This document shows, piece by piece, positions 20,267 through 31,900 of a stretch of 64,000 nucleotides of DNA. The position numbers were made by a program, and so were the translations under genes. A model generated the notes under the pieces. That model searched no databases. It had not been told where the DNA came from and was given only the letters and a program-made list of their open reading frames with translations. Source of the stretch: Antedon mediterranea. Lineage: Eukaryota > Echinodermata > Crinoidea > Comatulida > Antedonidae. Where the stretch lies: contig NC_092675.1 in NCBI RefSeq assembly GCF_964355755.1, forward strand, positions 21,776,912-21,840,911, in the 5' to 3' direction. Each line of letters opens with the position of its first letter. Positions within the stretch are counted from its first letter, which is position 1.

Positions 20267-22564
20267 CTAGGGTACTCCACACTTGACGTCAAGAAATGTT
20301 GATTTAGTACCTTTTATGTCAACAACTTGGGATCTACGGTGGAGGTATGATTGCATCCATGACAGAGATAGACTAGTAAAACCCATGGCCTTTAATTTAT
20401 ACAATAATATGTCGTGGTCTACTGTGTCGAACGCCTTTTGAAGGTCAATTATTATCATACCAGTCATTTTCCCTTTATCCCATCCATTTCTAACAGAATC
20501 CGATAGATGTATTAGACATGTTTCTGTAGAAAATGAAGGTCTAAAACCTGATTGATAGGTATAAAGAAGTGATTGGTCGTTTAAGTAACTCATTAATTGA
20601 TTATACATAATACGTTCTATAATTTTAGACACTGCAGATAGAATAGAAACGGGTCTATAGTTTCCAGCATATAATCGATCTTTCTTTTTGTAAATAGGCA
20701 CTACCTTAGCAGATTTCCAATCAGAAGGGATATAACCGGTTGAAATGGATATATTTATAATATGGCTCAGTGGATGTAAGATGGCCAGAGCCCCATCTTT
20801 GAAAAATCTGGCAGGTAAGGAATCTAAACCCGCACCTTTCTTACTATTTAAGTTGTTTATTATCGTTAGTACGGTTTGTTCATTTACTTCTTTAAAGGCA
20901 AATACACCTTTTTTATCTGCATAGTAATGTTTAACGTGGTTTTCATTGTAAGTATTAGATGAAGGAGGGAGTTTGTTGACTAAATTTTCAGGAGTATTAA
21001 TGAAAAAGGAATTTAAATAGTCAGCAATCGAGCTTTTGTCATAAATTATTTTATCTTCACATTTTAGAGCAATGTTTTCAGATTTATTTTCTGTTCCGGT
21101 ACCTAAACTTGTTAAAACATTCCATAATTTGTTGGGGTTATTTTTATTTTCCTTTAGTTTGTCCGAAAAATAAGATGACTTAGCTCTTTTTATTTTATAT
21201 TTTACAGAATTTCTTAACTTTTTAAAGACAGTAAATATGTGCTCATTACGAGTTCTCTTAAATTTAGCTAAGCATTTATCACGTTTAATGATCAGATATC
21301 TAATTTCTGATGTGAACCAGGGTTTGGAACGTTGTTTAATTCTTATTTCTTTTAAAGGAGCAACTTGGTTGATGGCATTTATCATTTTTAGTTTGAACCA
21401 GTCCCATGCAGTGCAGACATTTGTGCAATTTGTGATATCGGACCAATCTAATTCATTTAATTTAGAAGTAAGTAGTTCTGATGAGAATGATTTCATAGAT
21501 CGTATTTTAATCGTCTTATGCCTCTTAATCGGGATTTTAACTATCTTTCTGGTGCAGTAAGTTATAAAATGATCACTGACACCGTAAGGGATAACTCCGT
21601 ATTGGAAAATGTTAAGAGGTTCGGATGAGAAAATAAGATCTATGATGGTAGAGGTAGTGCAAGTAATACGTGTTGGGTCCTTAATAAGTTGGGTGAGATT
21701 AAACATATTACAAAATTGGGACACCCATTTATTTTTACTTAAATTATTAGATGATACATCTACATTAAAGTCACCTAAAATAATAACTTCTTGACCTTGT
21801 AAAATATCTCCACAGATTGTCTCAAGTGAGGTAAAAAACGATCGCTGCTTTTCAGGTCGGTAACAGGTTCCGATTAGAATAGGTTTGGTTTTAGGTAATA
21901 GTATATTTATCCATAAAGATTCAATATCATCGTTTTGGAGATCATCTCTCACGTTGTAGGTAAGATCATTTCGTATATAGAGGCATACGCCTCCTCCAAC
22001 ACTATTCGTACATCTATCTTTTCTTTCAATTGAATAATTGTCGATACTTATTTCACTGTTATTTACAGATTTATCCAGCCAGGACTCACTAATTGCTATT
22101 AAGGATACATCAGTCTTTTTTGCAATAGACCGAATTTCATCGATTTTTGGAAGAAGGCTTTTGGTGTTCAGGTGTAAATAATGGAGACCTTTGCATCTGA
22201 AGATTTCAGATAACAATGTATCGGGGTCATCACACGAATCGTTTGTAAGAGTTGATGTATCGATATCGCGGTGGTCATTTGAAGTATCGTTAACATCAGC
22301 GTTGCTAAACGGCAGGTTTCTAAATACACATTCTTGGCATTCATATGCAAATTCTTCCCCTGAATGACATAGATCAGTATACTTCTTTAACGGGAAGTTT
22401 ATGCAATTTATGTGCGACCAACGATCACAATTATCATACGATATAGCTCGACTGGTTTTGATTATTCCTTTTGAACAAACTATACATGGGCACTTAGGTT
22501 TTCTTCCTCCGGTAGGCCCCGGGCATGGATGGACATCGCCAGCTAGCATAAGACCAAAAAACAA
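20267..22564 (-). pseudogene. LINE ORF: 2A-like motif, PHD-like finger, endonuclease, RT
   Basis: This open segment (765 codons; frame open further upstream to 22846) begins near LMLAGDVHPCPGP, a 2A-type ribosome-skipping motif with His and Cys in place of the usual Glu and Asn. A Cys/His finger follows (CIVC, YDNC, WSHINC, CQEC; one expected Cys is Tyr). Endonuclease motifs: AISESWLD, ILGDFNVD, SDHFITYC. Reverse transcriptase motifs: QSGFRPSFSTETC, DLQKAFDTVDHD. The frame stops at a TAG (20265-20267) exactly where CR1 enzymes read GVPQGS, so a single C-to-T change killed it. RT continues at 19916-20264 with GSILGPLLFLLYVND and YADDAALL. Confidence 0.88.
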
Positions 22565-22846
22565 AATAAAGCTGTCGGCTTTCGTTCTAGTTGTTTTTAT
22601 TTTTTGCTTTGATGTTCGGTTATTGACAGGTGTAAATAATTTAGATACAAATATGCTGTATAACTTACTTTGACCGTGTTTAAAAGACTTGTTTGGTATA
22701 GGCCTACATTTTGTAATAAATGTATTGTAGTTAACATCTCGATGTATGTGTATTTCCGATGAGCTCAGATCGATACAAATCCGAATTGATAATGTTGCAC
22801 CGATAACAGGTACAATAGTAAGTTGTTGGCCATTATGATGCTAGGT

Positions 22847-23214
22847 CACGGCCGCTCGAGAGTTAGGCTTGAGGAGTGGTATTACAACGAGTGACGTCAC
22901 TAGCACACTGGCGGGTGATTTGAAGGCAAGTCAGCACACACGCAGATACTTAGTTTAGCCTACACTAATCATGTGTCAAAATCCACTCAAAGGCAGCTTC
23001 GTCGATGCAATCAGATCGTAGAAAATGCAATAAAACTGGTTCAACAAAAATTACAGATAAACAGGGAAACATCAAAATCGTGAATCTAAGGTAATAATCA
23101 AGTAGAATACTATCGTCAAAGAAAACACGTCCTGTCTCGATCTCGATACGGCTGTATTAGGCTATGTGTGTACACTCGCACACACCAACACAAATGCATA
23201 ATATATGCATCTAT
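22847..23214. other. Spacer between two LINEs
   Basis: Locally GC-richer sequence that may be the LINE 5' UTR (CTCGAGAGTTAGGCTTGAGG...). No gene recognised. Confidence 0.4.
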
Positions 23215-24131
23215 ATTTTATGAGTGAAGCATTTTAAGTTCTGTAATTCGATAAAATGTCTCTTTTTACATATTTTTTTAGTATTTTATAATTTTTGTTA
23301 ACAATATCTAAGTGATTTCTACAGAGCTCGTTCCATAGTTTCGGTCCGTGAATACTGATAAAATGTTGACCAGACGTTAACCTAGAGTATGGTTGTTTTA
23401 CGCTACAAATATTTCGAATATTATGGGTAGTATTTTCGTTTCTTTTGAATATCATTTGGATTCGTCTGGGTAAAACATTGCTTTTAATCTGGGCCATGAA
23501 ACCTAGGACGGTAACTCTGTTGATATCTTGTATGTTAAGTATATTTAATTGCTTAAACAGTGGCTCAGAATGTTGCCATGGCTTTTTAAATAAAATTATT
23601 CTAGCAGCCTTTTTCTGGAGTTTAAGAAGGGATTCTAGTGTACTATCATATGTACTGCCCCAAATAATGTTTCCATACTGAAGGTGCGGTAGAATTAATG
23701 TATTATACAAATTTGTTAAAATATAATTAGGAAAAAAATGTCTAGTTTTTATCAATATTCCAATAGACCTAGCGGTTTTTTTGCTAATAAGCCTTATATG
23801 ATTTTTCCAGCAAAGGTTCTCATTTATTACAACCCCAAGAAATGTTACATTTTTTTGTTGTTCTAAAGTAATGTTATTCATTTTCAAATCAATGTTGGTT
23901 GTAATAATACGCCTTTGGGCAGTTTTAAAGATTACGTAATTTGTTTTGCTGGTGTTTAATAAAAGTTTATTAGCTTTGAACCACATATTAATTCTATCTA
24001 GTTCCACATTCATAGTGTTTGCCAATGCGTTCAGGTTATTTCCACACTTGAATCGTGTTGTATCATCGGCAAAGCTAATTAATTCAATTTGTGTACTTGA
24101 GTTACATATATCGTTTACATATACAAGGTAT
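23215..24131 (-). mobile_element. 5'-truncated LINE fragment, distinct family
   Basis: An open frame on the minus strand runs from about 24131 (YVNDICNSS, then FADDTTRFKCG, the RT catalytic box) to 23234, ending in FISIHGPKLWNEL and a short 3' UTR. It includes NVTFLGVVINENLCWKNHI and LILPHLQYGNIIWG, standard LINE RT C-terminal motifs. The protein differs clearly from the LINE at 19191-22846. Truncated before the palm domain start, so not mobile. Confidence 0.82.
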
Positions 24132-25872
24132 ATACATTAAATATTATGTACCAAACGTTTGTAATTTAAAGATGCGTTATTATACTGTTGATACAGACGA
24201 ATGCACATAAAAGCGAAAGCACACCTTTTGTTTGTGTTTCTTTGGAATTTACAATCAAACGAGTATATGCTTGTCACGGTGTACGCTTCCATAGATCAGT
24301 AGCATCCAGGATAAATTTGTGGTAACCGGTTAAATGGCAGCGTAAAATAACCGGTTAAAAACACCCATTCTTCAATTTCGGTGAGAACGCCGTTTAACCG
24401 AAGAAGTTATAATTGTTCAATTGAAGAACAGTACGAAACAACAAAAAAGGTTTAAGTGAAGTATATAATATGGCTATTTTATTAAAAAATATATTGTGAG
24501 AGCATTCATAATAGGTCTATAGGATTATGGCAAGGCACTTCTAAATGTTATTGTTTTTTGTTTTTTTTTTCTAGGAATATTCCATGTCTGCTGTACAGGA
24601 AAGATATTTGGGTGAATGGAAAAAAAGCGTTTCAGATCCGCTACGCCAGAGACACTAACGATGACTATGCAGGAGTTTAAGACAAGGTTTTCTACTTGCT
24701 AATCATGACATTAACATAGTGTTAAACTATTTTGTTTTATCTTATGTTGGTTTATCTCAGTTTTATTTATTTACATATTTTCATTTCAATACATATTATC
24801 ACACTGATTTTTGTTTTTATCTTTTCTCTACATAATTTCCTCTTTGTATACATTATTATCTATTAATAACACATTTTCATTAATAAGCTTATTTTTTCTT
24901 ATATAGTCTTTCATACAATTATAATACATTTATGTTTAATAAATCCTATGGGTTTGTACAATTTTATTTTTCTTTGGATTTATCTATGCAAACATATAAC
25001 AATGCATATTCTGTCTTATACTAATTACTTGCTAACTATTTACTGTAAACATAATATTTTTCTCATCCTTTAACATTGATTTTTTGGTTTTTTAATATTT
25101 TTTTCAAAATATATTTCCACATATTATCTTTTTTGGCATCTATAGGCCTAACCCATCAAATTTTCATTTAACTTTTCCTTTTTTTTATTTAATTTTATTC
25201 TACTTTTTTTTTAAACTTGTTTTTTAAAAATATATTTCCATATATTCTTTTGTTTATACATACATTATCATTTAACCAAATTTATGTATAATAATCTATT
25301 TATAAACTTGAACATTTTTTTCTTTTTAACAATTTTATCATTTTAAATTTCACATGCAATACGAATTTGCATATTTACATATATATACATACATAAAATC
25401 TTTGATCAATACATATTTCACTACTTAAAAATAAAACTACTTATCCTTTATTATTGTTTTTTTTTGTTATTATCAATCTATAAAAAGCTTTTCACATTTT
25501 GTTTTTGTTTTTAAAATCATCTAGTTATTATTAATACATATTTACAAAACATACAATGTAGTAGCACACAAAAAAAACATAATAGATCATTCATTGTATC
25601 TCATCACTCTGCTAACAATCATCATTTTTATTTCTTAAGCGAAACAATAAAAATAATTATAGAGTTATTCAATGAGAAGTATTTTTATCCCCGATCTGTG
25701 AAAAATATGTTACTTTTACTGCAGAAGTTTATGTTATAGCGCCTCACTGCATGGTTTTATCTATAGCCTTGAATTTACTTTGAATTAACCTTGACTTCAG
25801 GATAATTGATCTATTTTCCTTTTGATAATTTGCTGTTGAATTCACTCTACGACAAACCCACAATGGCTATAT
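24132..25872. other. Intergenic, T-rich low-complexity tract
   Basis: From about 24710 to 25620 the plus strand is strikingly T-rich and G-poor, with many TTTTT and ACATAT words and no coding sequence. The rest shows nothing recognisable. Confidence 0.6.
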
Positions 25873-25902
25873 GCAGGGAGTTATCTAATAACAACTCCCT
25901 GC
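25873..25902. mobile_element. Tiny hAT-like footprint at the start codon
   Basis: GCAGGGAGTT and AACTCCCTGC form a 10-bp inverted repeat around a 10-base loop. The unit is flanked by GCTATATG on both sides (25866-25873 and 25901-25908). CAGGG...CCCTG ends with a 7-8 base duplication match hAT-family transposons reduced to almost nothing. The right-hand duplication contains the ATG assigned to HNMT-like gene 5. Confidence 0.5.
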
Positions 25903-25905
25903 TAT

Positions 25906-28900
25906 ATGGAAGGACACAAACTATTTTCACTAAAAATGGGAAGATTTGATATTTTGAAAAACTTAGCTGAATCTGTTTTTGATCAGTTTGTCGTTAAAAG
26001 ATTCACGATTAAAGATAACATTCGAAGTTTGGGTATTGGAAGTGCCATAGGTAAGTGCAATAATAACTATTTTGAGGACCAATTATTGATACTCAATCAA
26101 TGTACCAACGTCGGTTACATGAGATCCTATTGTGGTCCCAGCCAGGCCTTTCCATGAGAAGCCATAGTGGAGGATGCAGAAGGTCTTGAGATTTTACAAA
26201 ATGATTCGTCAGTAGCATAGCGTAAACATACTAAACATTAACTAGATTTGAACTCGTCAAAGATTATGCCATTATGACCTGAAAAATAAATGTTAGTGTG
26301 CTCTCTATTTGTTTCTAAGTATATATATTAGTATACACTAAATTCTGTATACATACAGTGTAGCATGGTCGGGACCCGCCTTTTATTCCAATCATCAAAA
26401 TGAAACATGAAGATAGCATGCAATTTCGAAAGAAAATAAACATATTAACATGTTGAAGGGATTCGAATACGTAGAATATAGATACGCGCTCTTTAAAATG
26501 TAATAAACGTTTTTTATTCAACTGGCCATATGATGACGTCACAACATCCGATTGGCAAAATGTTTACATGAATTCGTATCTACAATCCAATAGCTTCCAG
26601 AAAACGTTTTCATTATCACTTTTCACAGATTTCCGCCAAGGTGCGAATAACTAATTAAAAGTCGGTACTGCTAACTTATACAGTATCGATATATATTTTG
26701 GATAACGTTTAGATAACTAACCACGTACACACACTTGGTTTCAATCAAGATAATAGAGCTGACATATATATATAAACATATCAGGCAAAGAACATTAATT
26801 CTACACCGCCCGGTGATATACTGAAATTTATTAAATTAATTAATTTGAAACGATAAAGATGAGGAAATCTGTGAGAATGAGAAAAAGTCGTAAATCCAAA
26901 GGCAAATTACTGAAAAAAATGACAATGCTGTGGGTATCAGTGGCTGGATCACAATGGAGATACAAAATAAAAGCGAAAAGCTAAATCAAAACGAGAAGTA
27001 AAACAGCCAGAAAAGTTAGCAGAGCTTTCGGGCAACACTAGCCCTTCATCAGTGCATATATATACATACATACATTTTGAATCCAGGGTTTGAAAAAGCA
27101 GGGGAAAAGAAAGGGGAATAGGTCAGGTAAAATTAAATGCTGAAGTGAACCTAATATCGGTTATGCTATATTTTGCATTGTAATTTTCGGTAGAAATTCA
27201 GGTGGATTTTGAAGTTACAGTTTGGTATACAGATTTTACTGACCGACGATCATGGCGTCCTCTGTAATACAATGTCCACTCTCTAAGTAAAGCCTTGTAT
27301 AGAATTGCATTGTATACTGCATTGTACTGGAATTGTAAAGCATTGTATACATTGTGGTGCCATCTTTTTTAGAAGAAAGCAAACAAGACAAAAACGTGAT
27401 ACAAGACTCATTGCATAATATGATACTATATACAATTGCTTGGATTATATGGGAGTCGGTACTTTTTAACAACACTGCCCAGAATTTAGGTTCTGACATA
27501 ATACTCAATTATTATACATTTAATGATTTGTTGTTCCTAAAAGTCTGGAAAATGCTGTAGTATATATCAAGTCAAGTCAAGTCAAGTCAAGTATCATTTA
27601 TTATCATTTGTTTTAGGAAAAACATAGAAATTCTGTTTGCTCTGTTGGCGGAGCACAATATCCAACGGACACAACACGAACTCAAAAACAAAAACATTAC
27701 AAGTGTCTACATCATATTTAAGGCTCTAATAGATCCTGGAAAGAAACTATTTGTAAATCGTGCCTTATTGGCCTTAATAGAACGAAATCGCCGACCGCTG
27801 CGCATCAACTGGAACATACTAGAGGCCGGATGAAAATGATCATCTTTGATAGCCACTGCCTTTTTCAGAAGACGATCCGAAAATATGTTCTCCAAAGGCA
27901 GTTGTGTAGATCCAATTATACGCGATGCGGTCTTGACTATTCTATTTAGGTCACGCTTTTCATTTTCGGTAGCGCTACCGAACCATACCGTTAAAGAATA
28001 CGTTATTACACTCTCTATAACTGACCTATAGAAGGACGACATTATTTCAGAGTTTATACCAAATGATTTAAGTCTACGTAGGAAGTAGATTCTTCTTTGG
28101 GCCTTTCTAATAATGTTACGTGTGTTAATATGCCACTTCAGATCATTTGAAATATAAATACCCAAGAATTTAAATTCTTCTACAAACTCAACTGATATAC
28201 CATTAATAAATATTGGATATTTGACATTAAGTGATTTACGGAAGTCAACAACCATTTCTTTAGTCTTAGATACATTCAAGAACAGATTGTTTTCGTTACA
28301 CCAGTCTACAACTCGTTTAACTTGGTTGCGATAATTAGACTCATCACTGTCATCATTGATTAGACCTACAATGGTAGTATCATCCGCAAATTTAGCGATG
28401 TGACAGTTACTGTAGTAGGTAACACAGTCATAGGTAAATAAAGTAAAAAGAAAGGGCGACAGTACACAGCCCTGTGGTACACCTGTATTTATAATACGCT
28501 TATCTGATATAATGGTATATATATAATGTTTTTCTACTTATGTGATATCCCCTACCTAAATTTTGGAATCCCAACGGATCTGAATAATTTTATATCAAAT
28601 TCCATATTCCATTACCTAAAACAATGTTTTAAGAACATTATAACTAAACGTCTACTTCATATGACTAAACAAGTTCAAGATATACCCTCCAATTTGTTTA
28701 TCAAAGAAACCATACGATATTGTTTTTTTCACACAAATAGATAAGCATAGCTCATAGTTAGATCATTATTAATATGTTTATTTAATGCACTGCACTGTTT
28801 ATTAGAAAATTGAGTTAATTTTTAAGTTAAAAAAAATAATTAGGCCTAATTACTTTTAGAATGGCTTTGATAGTTGAACATGTGGTTAATTAAGTACCAC

Positions 28901-31900
28901 AACGGTGTGTGACCTCGTTGGTACTATATTCTCCGTTATGGTTTAAAATCCAAGAGATGTGTTCGATAGTAATTCTGACGTTACCGTCTTACTGGCCAAT
29001 TACACGAAATAAGGAAGTTATAATTTACTACAGGAAGAACTGACAGGACCTTTAGTTTAAAAAGACATGGTAGTAGAATACAATCATATAGGATGTATAA
29101 TAGATCATAAAACTGAACTGGAAATCAGATGCAGATAATTATTTTATAAATAATATCGAAGAATGTATTGCGGGGAAAATGGTATAAACGTTCATGGTTA
29201 AGTTAAGAAAATGTTAATCATGTATTTTACCGCCATTTTTAATTTTTACATTTTAATTAACAATGTATCTAAAATTTTAAATGAAAACAGATATGGTTTA
29301 TACTGAATTCAAGCATCTCATTTTGGAAATATACCTGTATTTTAACTACTTTAAACACTTACTTTTAATTGTCACAAATATACTTATATGTATATTATAT
29401 ATTCATCACTGAGAATTTAAATAAACGTGAGAAGAACTCACACAAGACAAAAAAAAAGTTTAGTAAATAATAAACGACACCAAGCAGGGTGTTCATTGCT
29501 GTAGGCCTATTCCTTTTATAACGTACCTGAGTAGACTCTTGTTATTTCATCATATTATATTCATTTAATACTTCAATTATTTCATTACCGTATACAATAA
29601 CGATTTTTAATATTATATAATTTATATATAGTACAGGAAAGATAAGCTCAGAATCAGTAAAAGGTTGAAAAAATTGCAACTAAAAGTTTTTTTTAACAAA
29701 ATGGCCGCCAATGGCGAAAAATGTCTAAAAATGAACAAAAAACATATATTGTATATCTAATTACCACTTGATAGCAGTTTTTATAATGCTTTTTATATTT
29801 CTTTAGTGTCAAACATTTCAACTGCAATATAAGTGCTATTTGGCAGCAAAACACACATTTAAGTATTAAGATATAATAATAGACAACGTACGGTAGTCCT
29901 ATGCATTATAATGCAGGACTACGGTGTCTAATAAAACAGTTCATATTTACATTGTACTGTCACAACAATAGAATTATACAATCTTACAATCTATTAATCT
30001 ATTCATTTTATTATCCGGTTATCATCGTCTGTCTATAGGTAGGAATTGAGCATGTGCTGATGCCGTGGTATTCTTCACAAACAGTGGTACTGGGGGTAAA
30101 TTTCTCATCAATGGACACACCACGCCATTTGTAACTTTCCGTCCCCCAGTCTGTGGGTTGAAGAGTATTTTCTATCTACTGCCACTGCTGTACCATGGTA
30201 ATAGACATGCAGGGAATGACATTTTGCAGCACTTGTTGTTGGGGGAATAGATTTTATTTATGCTAGAACGTATTCCTACAGAATGCCATGCCAATTCCCC
30301 TGATGCGATGCTTTCTTTTTTGGGGACGTTTGGTTTTACAGAGTTTGTAAGCATTCAGGTGTGATGACTTTTTAAGACTAACACCATGTATAAAATGCAA
30401 ATTAATTTGTACAGTTAAGCTTCATACCAAGGAAAGACTTTACATGCATTCACAAGGCATAGAGAACATACAGTATTAAATCAATGAATGAAGAGCAACC
30501 GTGACAGAATATTAATTTAATAGGAAAGAACATATTATTACACTATGGGTCAAAATCAGCCATATTCATCAATAGAGAAGCAGTCCACATTCCCTCACAT
30601 AATACTATTTCATCATTGATGGCTGAGAGACAGTCATACACATGCATAATTTGTTGAAAAGGAGCCTTGTACTTTTCCTGCAGCCCTCTTTTACTCCATT
30701 AACTCCATACATACTGTTAGACTACTCAGAAACCTTCATCTCACTGCCCTCTGTATGTTATCAATGGGGGAGCACTGCTACAATGGAGACTTTAGACAGC
30801 CTACTTTTCTTTGAGAAAGTTGCAAAAAGCAAAATGTCAGCTTAAAAAATCTATTCCCTCAAAATGCTGCAAAATTGTATTTCGTGAGTCTTTATTACCA
30901 GGTATAGCAGTGAATAGGAAATACTCTTCAACCCACAGACTGGGGATGGAAAGTTACAGATGGCAAGATGTGCCTATTGATGAAAAATGTATTACCAGCA
31001 CCAGAGAAACTATTAAAGTTGATTAGATATATCTGTAAATAAGGTTGTAGTATTAAAAATGAATTGCAGTTGCAGAAAATATTGTTTGGACTGCTGCTCC
31101 ACTATTTTTTAAGCATCAGCACATGCTCAATTCCTCACCAATAGATGGAGGATGAGATACTGACAAGATGAAAGTGAAATGACCGTATTTATTTGAATAA
31201 ATGCCCTTGGTGGTTGATTGTTAAGGAGGGTAGCGGGGCATGTAATCGTCATGAGGAGTTTATTCGGGAGGCGTTTATTTTTTTTGAGTGTAATGTGGAA
31301 TTCATAATGATGTCCGATGGGAGAGTGGGGGGTGTCCAGGATGTGGTGGGGTAGGTTAATCAAAATGATTTCCTATGGGGGTGGGGGGGGGCTTTATTCG
31401 ATTTTTCAAAACGTAGCATTTATCCGAATAGATACGGTAATAGATTGTAGTCCAGTGATGGTGCAAAGATTTTTCCCGATGAGGGGGGGAGGGGGTGCGT
31501 GCGCGCGCCGCTAGCATCATTTGGCTGGGCCATCATAGGGAGAACCCCTGGAAGTTCTGACAATGTTATACCAGTAAAGGGTAGTTTTAGTCACTTTTAA
31601 AATGAAATTCCTTGAACAGCACTCAATGGGGTATTGTTTTATATTAGGAAATATATTGTCTACATATACTCCCGGACATGGCCAATCCTCCCCATTGGGG
31701 GTGGGGACCGGACAGACCCCACTCACCCTTCCCATATGATCTCCCATCCCTATACTCCTCCCCGTTGGCACCACTAAGGTTGTGATATATTGTTATAACA
31801 GTACAAATGTAAATGAACTGATTTATTAGACACCGTAGTCCTATGCATTAAGCATAGGACTGCGTTTTATATATTATAATATAAATAGATATATCTAGAT

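Larger units (their letters stand above)
19191..22846 (-). mobile_element. Near full-length CR1-like LINE, inactivated
   Basis: One minus-strand ORF can be followed from just after a TAG at about 22847 through endonuclease and reverse transcriptase to about 19354, with a TAG and frameshifts. Order: a basic N-terminal segment, a 2A-like motif, PHD-like finger, AP endonuclease, reverse transcriptase, C-terminal domain, then A-rich 3' end at about 19190. The 5' boundary is uncertain because no in-frame ATG was found at the start. Confidence 0.85.

Noticed and set aside
30065-31026. Transposase gene inside the 2.6 kb inverted-repeat element
   Set aside because: The open frames here are short, lie in complementary palindrome arms, and show no DDE, helix-turn-helix or other transposase motif.
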